A stretch of DNA of 25,065 nucleotides from DATKCA01 sp035544675 (lineage in GTDB: Bacteria; Acidobacteriota; Thermoanaerobaculia; Gp7-AA8): contig DATKCA010000181.1 of assembly GCA_035544675.1 (NCBI GenBank), positions 1-25,065 of the forward strand, given 5' to 3'. The notes below the pieces were generated by a model. That model did no database searches. It worked only from the letters and a program-made list of their open reading frames with translations, and was not told the DNA's origin. Below are positions 20,892 through 25,065 of the stretch, in pieces. Within the stretch, counting starts at the first letter, position 1. Each line of letters begins with the position of its first letter. Position numbers and translations under genes: made by a program.

Positions 20892-22930
20892 CCCGGCGCC
20901 GGTCCGCTGCGGGGCCGAAGCCAGGTGCAGTCGTGGCCGCCGCGTCCAGCCGGCACGATGCTCCAGCGGGAGCGTCGCGTCCGGGCAGTGAAGCGGCTCC
21001 GGTTACCAGCGCCTACCTTCCCCTCCGCGACTACGCGCTGATCGGCGACTGCCATGGCGCCGCGCTCGTGTCACGGTCGGGCAGCATCGATTGGTGCACC
21101 TTCGGAAGGTTTGATTCGGCCCCGGTCTTCTGCCGCATTCTCGACGCGAACCGTGGCGGATCGTTCTCCGTAGAGCCGACCGTCAGTTTCACTTCGGAAC
21201 CGCTGTATGTCGCCGGGACCAATATTCTGGAAACGACTTTCCGCACGGCAGACGGATCGGTTCGGCTCATTGATTTCATGCCCGTCGGGCGGCGTGAAGG
21301 GGCCGGTCTGCATGACTACGTCACGCTGGAAGCGCCTGCTGCAGTGGTCCGCATCATCGAGGGTGTCGAGGGCCGAGTGCCGCTCCGTATCCGGTTCGAT
21401 CCGACCAGCGACTACGGCGCGCATCGTCCCACGCTGGCGACGATGGAGAGCGGCGTGACCTCCTCTGATGGAACGCAGCTGCGCGCGGCGATGAACTTTC
21501 GCGTCGAGGGCATCAGCGGTGCCATCTGCGACTTGGAAGTCGCAGCCGGCGATCGTCATGAACTGGTCCTTCACGCCGCGATGACGCGAGCTCCGGACCT
21601 GTCCGCCGCGGAACTGCTTCGCATCACCCGTTCTTTCTGGGAAGAGTGGTCCGCCTACAGCCGCTATTCAGGCGAACAGCGGGAAGCCGTCGTGCGAAGC
21701 GCACTGGCCCTGAAGCTGATGACCTACGCGCCGAGTGGAGCTCTCGTTGCTGCGCCCACCACGTCGCTGCCGGAGGCAATCGGCAGTGAACGCAACTGGG
21801 ATTACCGCTACTGCTGGCTTCGTGATTCGACGCTCACGCTCTATGCACTGTCGGTGCTCGGTTACAGCGGTGAAGCGAAGCGGTTTCACGACTATCTCCT
21901 GACCGCGTGCCATTCGTCATATCCGAGGCTGCAGATCATGTACGGCATCGATGCCGAACCGGAACTGCCGGAGCGGACGCTCGAGTATCTCGAGGGATAT
22001 GAGCGAAGCCGGCCGGTGCGCATTGGGAACGCAGCTCACGATCAGAAACAGCACGATGTCGTCGGCGAGGTAGTGGGCTGGGCACACCTCTACGAGGCCC
22101 TCGGCGGACGGCTGGGAAAGAACACCAAGGGCTTTGTCGTAGAGCTTGCCAATCGCGTTCTCGACGAATGGCAAGAGCCAGACAGCGGATTGTGGGAGTC
22201 ACGGGCCGAGCCAAAACGCTACGTCTACTCGAGCGTGATGTCGTGGGTAGCGCTCGATCGGGCAGCCAGGCTCGTCGGATCACGGAGTCAGAAGCGGCAA
22301 TGGAAGGATGCTGCTGACGAGATCGTCAAAGTAGTCCTGTCGGAGGGAGTCGACGGAGGCGGCAGCCTCGTCGCGGCGCTCGGCGAAACGGACATCGACG
22401 CGGCACTCCTGCGTGTTCCTTTCACGGGATTCCCACTCGAGCAGCCGACCATCGAAGCAACCGTCGAGCGTGTCCGGAACGAGCTCGCCGAGGGTCCGTT
22501 CGTAAACCGCTACGCTGCTGACGACCGTTTGAAAGGTCGCGAAGGCGCCTTCCTCCTCTGCAGCTTCTGGCTGGTCGACGCGCTGCTATGGCTCGGAAGG
22601 ACCGTCGAAGCGCGTCGGAATTTCGAGCAGCTCCTCGATGCGGCGAACGAAGTCGGCCTTTACTCGGAGGAGATTGACTCGGCGACGAACGCGCTACTCG
22701 GAAACTTCCCGCAGGCGTTCACACATCTCGCATTGATTCACACCGCCACACTCTTCGAGCTGGCTGGCGATGACCCTGATGCCATCCGCGCGACCGATGC
22801 GCGACTGGCGAAGAAGCTGGTCGGCGCAACTGCAGGACCGTTTGCCGCGTGGAGAGCCTTCCGGCAGTCAGGACGCCTGGGACGGTTCCGCTCTTCCAGA
22901 GATTCGATGATGCCGCGGAAGGCGCGATGA
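20888..22930 (+). CDS. GH15 glucoamylase/trehalase-like glycoside hydrolase
   Basis: Protein of 680 residues from GTG 20888, which overlaps the previous TGA and has GGAGGG nine bases upstream. Residues 1-40 are a low-complexity Ala/Arg/Pro tail without signal peptide features. The N-terminal super-beta-sandwich (about 41-260) starts YLPLRDYALIGDCHGAALVS. The (alpha/alpha)6 barrel carries NWDYRYCWLRDSTLTLYAL (303-), GLWESR (candidate general acid Glu437), YVYSSVMSWVALDRA and LYSEEID (candidate base Glu595, preceded by Glu594), ending LGNFPQAFTHLALI. This is the cytoplasmic bacterial GH15 type, which includes glucoamylases acting on short alpha-glucans and trehalases; sequence alone does not separate them. 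Translational coupling to the SDR-VKOR gene is unexplained. Confidence 0.92.
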   Translation: MTRRRSAAGPKPGAVVAAASSRHDAPAGASRPGSEAAPVTSAYLPLRDYALIGDCHGAALVSRSGSIDWCTFGRFDSAPVFCRILDANRGGSFSVEPTVSFTSEPLYVAGTNILETTFRTADGSVRLIDFMPVGRREGAGLHDYVTLEAPAAVVRIIEGVEGRVPLRIRFDPTSDYGAHRPTLATMESGVTSSDGTQLRAAMNFRVEGISGAICDLEVAAGDRHELVLHAAMTRAPDLSAAELLRITRSFWEEWSAYSRYSGEQREAVVRSALALKLMTYAPSGALVAAPTTSLPEAIGSERNWDYRYCWLRDSTLTLYALSVLGYSGEAKRFHDYLLTACHSSYPRLQIMYGIDAEPELPERTLEYLEGYERSRPVRIGNAAHDQKQHDVVGEVVGWAHLYEALGGRLGKNTKGFVVELANRVLDEWQEPDSGLWESRAEPKRYVYSSVMSWVALDRAARLVGSRSQKRQWKDAADEIVKVVLSEGVDGGGSLVAALGETDIDAALLRVPFTGFPLEQPTIEATVERVRNELAEGPFVNRYAADDRLKGREGAFLLCSFWLVDALLWLGRTVEARRNFEQLLDAANEVGLYSEEIDSATNALLGNFPQAFTHLALIHTATLFELAGDDPDAIRATDARLAKKLVGATAGPFAAWRAFRQSGRLGRFRSSRDSMMPRKAR

Positions 22931-23053
22931 GGGATCGCTCGCGCAATCAGTGACCTCGTTGAGGAGGCCGGCTGTATCGCCCACCCCAGCCAGTCCAGAT
23001 TTCCGGTTCGTCATTGGCTTCCCTCGCGGTCGCGGTTGTAATCTGAGGGAGCG

Positions 23054-24088
23054 ATGAAGAGAGTGCTCGTTGTGTTGCTGGTGATCGTCGTTGGTGTCGC
23101 GCTGATCGCCTGGGTCATCTCGTGGTTCCGTGCTCCAGAGGCGGTCGCCGCATCGGCGGCCCGGCCGTGGCCGGGCGAGATGGGGAGCCTCGATTCGGTC
23201 ACGGCCCGGTTTCCTCCCCACGAGGCGAACGCGGCCTCCGGGAAACTGACGGCACTCGCCAGCGCGTTGCCCAGGGACGAAGCCGTCAACGAGTTCGTGG
23301 CCCGCGAGGCCGTGCGGGGCGAGCTGACTATCGGCGACGCGCCGCCGCTCCCCGACGTCTCCTCGATCAGCGAGCTGCTGCTGGGCGAGCCGGTCGTCTG
23401 GGAACGCCACGGCGGAATCGGCGGTGACGACCGCACGCAGACGAGGCGCGCGCTGCAGATGACGATGGCGAGAGCGCTCGTCGCGAACGCCCTGGCGAAA
23501 GCGCGGTCGAACGATCCGGCGGCGTGGGAAGACCTGCACGCCGTCTGGAAGCTCGCGCTTTCACTGGAGGGGCATCCGCAGATGATGGTCCAGACGGCGG
23601 CGCTGTCGATGGTCCGAATGATCAACGCCGTTGCCTGGAAAATGCCGCTCCCCGTTCCCGAGTGGTTCGGCGACCTGCAGGAGCGCGACAGCATGTCGGC
23701 GCTGCTGGAAGCGTTTCAACATCAGTCGGCGGCGTACTGGGAAGACGGCGCGAGCATGTTTCCGACGAAATGGCTCGCCGATTCGGTCGAGCACGATCGC
23801 AGGATCGCCGAGGAGGTGTTCCGCGCCAGGGGGTGCGAGGTGAACGTGCCGATGAACAAGCTGGGGACGGACCTGAGATCCGTCTGGGATCGCGCGCTCC
23901 GCTACCGCGCCGAGCGGGAGGCGACGGCGAACGCGCTGCGCGTGCGGGAAGGAAAGCCAATCGACGCGGGCTCGCGCTGCACCAACGGCGCCTGGACGTT
24001 CGACGGAACGACGCTGCGGTTCAGCCGCGACATCGAGACGGCCCCGCCGGACAGGCCGATGCCGCTGGTGCTGCGGGTCGAGCCGTAG
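23054..24088 (+). CDS. Membrane-anchored protein of unknown function
   Basis: Protein of 344 residues; ATG 23054 follows GAGGG. One N-terminal hydrophobic helix (about 4-24) acts as anchor or uncleaved signal, followed by an Ala/Pro-rich stretch and a mainly helical extracytoplasmic domain. Only two Cys (near 281 and 308) could form a disulphide. The segment RALQMTMARALVANALAKAR and the helices around AWEDLHAVWKLALSLEGHPQ resemble helical repeats, but I recognise no family. The 123-base gap before it has no clear feature, and the heptamer array starts five bases after its stop. Codon usage matches the neighbours, so it looks like a real gene. Confidence 0.75.
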   Translation: MKRVLVVLLVIVVGVALIAWVISWFRAPEAVAASAARPWPGEMGSLDSVTARFPPHEANAASGKLTALASALPRDEAVNEFVAREAVRGELTIGDAPPLPDVSSISELLLGEPVVWERHGGIGGDDRTQTRRALQMTMARALVANALAKARSNDPAAWEDLHAVWKLALSLEGHPQMMVQTAALSMVRMINAVAWKMPLPVPEWFGDLQERDSMSALLEAFQHQSAAYWEDGASMFPTKWLADSVEHDRRIAEEVFRARGCEVNVPMNKLGTDLRSVWDRALRYRAEREATANALRVREGKPIDAGSRCTNGAWTFDGTTLRFSRDIETAPPDRPMPLVLRVEP

Positions 24089-24093
24089 GTGCC

Positions 24094-24184
24094 AGTTCCG
24101 AGTTCCCAGTTCCGAGTTTCGAGTTCCCAGTCCCCAGTTCCCAGTTTCGAGTTTCGAGTTCCCAGTTCCCAGTTCCCAGTTCCG
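24094..24184. repeat. Heptamer tandem array 1 (AGTTCCC/AGTTCCG/AGTTTCG)
   Basis: Thirteen consecutive 7-base units: AGTTCCC six times, AGTTCCG three times, AGTTTCG three times and AGTCCCC once, all in register. It begins five bases after the stop of the gene at 23054. It looks like the short tandem heptamer repeats known from intergenic DNA of some bacteria. No spacers are present, so it is not a CRISPR. Confidence 0.92.
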
Positions 24185-24263
24185 AGTTTTTCTTGCAGGT
24201 TGCCCGGGCCATCTGGAAAATCACTAGCTATTACTTTTTCCACTTCTCTGGTAACCAGCAACG

Positions 24264-24319
24264 GGCATCCGGCATCCGGCATCCGGCATCCGGCACTGGG
24301 AACTCGGAACTGGGAACTC
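24264..24319. repeat. Heptamer array 2 (GGCATCC x4, then inverted copies of array 1)
   Basis: Eight in-register heptamers: GGCATCC four times, GGCACTG, GGAACTC, GGAACTG, GGAACTC. The last three are the reverse complement of array 1 units, so this end can pair with array 1 about 80-200 bases upstream. The array stops nine bases before the DUF1697 ATG and replaces its usual ribosome-site region. Confidence 0.88.
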
Positions 24320-24328
24320 CAACTAACG

Positions 24329-24925
24329 ATGCACTCCAAAACATTCATCGCCTTACTTCGCGGCGTCAACGTGGGCGGACACAATCGCGTGCCGATGTCC
24401 GAGCTGCGCGCCTCATGCGAGAAGCTTGGATTGGCCGGTGTGCAGACCTACATTCAAAGCGGCAACCTTCTCCTGAAGTCCGATTGGGGCGCCCTCCGCC
24501 TGGAAGAATCGATCGAACGGCTGATCGAGCGGACCTTCGCGCTCTCGATTCCGGTGATCGTCCGCTCCGCCGCGGACTGGACGACGGCGCTGCGGGGCAA
24601 TCCGTTCCCCGAGGCGTCGCGCGAAGAGCCGAACGCCGTGATGCTCGGGCTCTCGAAGACGACCCCGAAACAAGACGCAGCGAACGAGCTCGCGGCACGC
24701 GCCCTCGCCGGGGAGCGCGTGAAGCGCGTCGGCGACGCCATCTGGATTCACTTCGCGACTGGATTCGGGAGATCAAAGCTCACCCCACAGTTCCTCGACA
24801 AGGCCCTCGGGTCGCCCGTGACGCTGCGCAACTGGCGCACCGTGCTCAAGCTCGATGAGCTGGCGAAGGGGATGACACCGCGGGGAGGGCGGGCCCCCTT
24901 CTCCCCGTCCGGATCGTTCATCTGA
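24329..24925 (+). CDS. DUF1697 protein
   Basis: Protein of 198 residues; the start at 24329 fits the family's M-x-FIALLRGVNVGGHNRVPM opening. The longer in-frame start at 24089 only translates the heptamer repeats. Family marks include TYIQSGNLLL near 41-50, IPVIVRSAADW, NPFPEA and the C-terminal VTLRNWRTVLKLDELA. DUF1697 proteins are small, cytoplasmic and widespread, with no established activity. The last 14 residues or so (after LAKGMTP: RGGRAPFSPSGSFI) go beyond the usual end and are encoded by the palindromic repeat at 24896, which also supplies the stop codon. There is no ordinary ribosome site; the heptamer array lies immediately upstream. Confidence 0.88.
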   Translation: MHSKTFIALLRGVNVGGHNRVPMSELRASCEKLGLAGVQTYIQSGNLLLKSDWGALRLEESIERLIERTFALSIPVIVRSAADWTTALRGNPFPEASREEPNAVMLGLSKTTPKQDAANELAARALAGERVKRVGDAIWIHFATGFGRSKLTPQFLDKALGSPVTLRNWRTVLKLDELAKGMTPRGGRAPFSPSGSFI

Positions 24926-24950
24926 ATGAAATCGCATTCGGGGAGAAGGG
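24896..24950. repeat. 12-base-arm palindromic repeat spanning the DUF1697 stop
   Basis: CCCTTCTCCCCG (24896-24907) is the exact reverse complement of CGGGGAGAAGGG (24939-24950). Within the loop, TTCAT and ATGAA can also pair around the stop codon. The pattern, followed by TCGGGGATGAGGGG, is that of dispersed REP-like intergenic repeats seen in many GC-rich genomes. As RNA it may stabilise or end the DUF1697 message; there is no T-tract. Confidence 0.75.
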
Positions 24951-24975
24951 TCGGGGATGAGGGGCAACGATGTGC

Positions 24976-25065
24976 CGCCCGCCTTCGCGGGCTCGATTTT
25001 TCGCACGGCCTCTCGGACCGGGGGCTCACGCCCCCGGCTGTCACATCTGACGCCCGCCTTCGCGG
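24976..25065. repeat. Direct repeat copies flanking a GC hairpin, cut by the window end
   Basis: CGCCCGCCTTCGCGG occurs at 24976-24990 and again at 25051-25065. Between them CCGGGGGC-TCAC-GCCCCCGG (25018-25037) is a perfect 8-base-arm hairpin. This looks like a cluster of short dispersed palindromic repeats continuing beyond the window. Confidence 0.65.
24977..25001 (+). terminator. Rho-independent terminator
   Basis: GCCCGC-CTTC-GCGGGC (24977-24992) is a 6-base GC stem with a 4-base loop, and TTTTT follows at 24997-25001. It lies about 50 bases past the DUF1697 stop. Confidence 0.6.

Noticed and set aside
24094..24319. CRISPR array
   Set aside because: Seven-base units are contiguous with no unique spacers and there are no cas genes.

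Overview
The window is GC-rich, densely packed bacterial chromosome. PAS-rich hybrid kinases, c-di-GMP enzymes, CRP/FNR-type regulators, an exported FGE-like protein, a GH15 enzyme, VKOR-like and DUF1697 genes, and a likely selenoprotein together fit a soil or sediment Gram-negative, most plausibly Acidobacteriota. That placement is inference; there is no rRNA or marker gene here.

Layout. (1) 1-7486 is a signalling block. It holds a PAS/HisKA/REC protein that has lost its ATPase domain, a broken PAS remnant, a complete membrane hybrid histidine kinase overlapping a REC-EAL regulator, and a membrane diguanylate cyclase. (2) 7500-12704 is a redox/stress island: an ATP-grasp acyl-CoA synthetase fragment, an Acg-like nitroreductase, a single-domain cyclic-nucleotide-binding protein, a small unknown protein, a frameshifted universal stress protein, a zinc alcohol dehydrogenase and a Cys-containing CRP/FNR regulator. 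The hybrid kinase and the CRP/FNR gene share a distinctive promoter with conserved sequence and spacing. (3) 12898-13735 is a DUF2975/XRE-HTH pair behind a perfect 14+3+14 palindrome. (4) 13881-15673 holds an exported SGNH-like protein and a mosaic of three abutting gene fragments. (5) 15794-19207 is the most interesting part. Four genes overlap by ATGA: a membrane protein with a 13-Cys NPC-repeat loop, an exported FGE-like protein with both catalytic Cys, an ECF sigma factor and a membrane anti-sigma. Nine bases later comes an AhpD-like gene whose in-frame UGA lies at a redox Cys position and is followed by a SECIS-like hairpin. (6) 19356-22930 is an SDR-VKOR fusion overlapping a GH15 gene. 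(7) 23054-25065 holds an anchored unknown protein, two heptamer arrays, a DUF1697 gene and GC-rich palindromic repeats.

How the genes may work together. The first block looks like phosphorelay control of c-di-GMP, with the diguanylate cyclase opposing the EAL protein. The island at 8107-12704 resembles anaerobiosis/dormancy regulons. The 15794-19207 operon looks like an envelope thiol/metal/oxidant response: its ECF/anti-sigma pair would sense stress while the Cys-rich protein, FGE-like enzyme and peroxidase-like selenoprotein act on it. I know of no described system with this combination; this comes from reading alone, without a database search.
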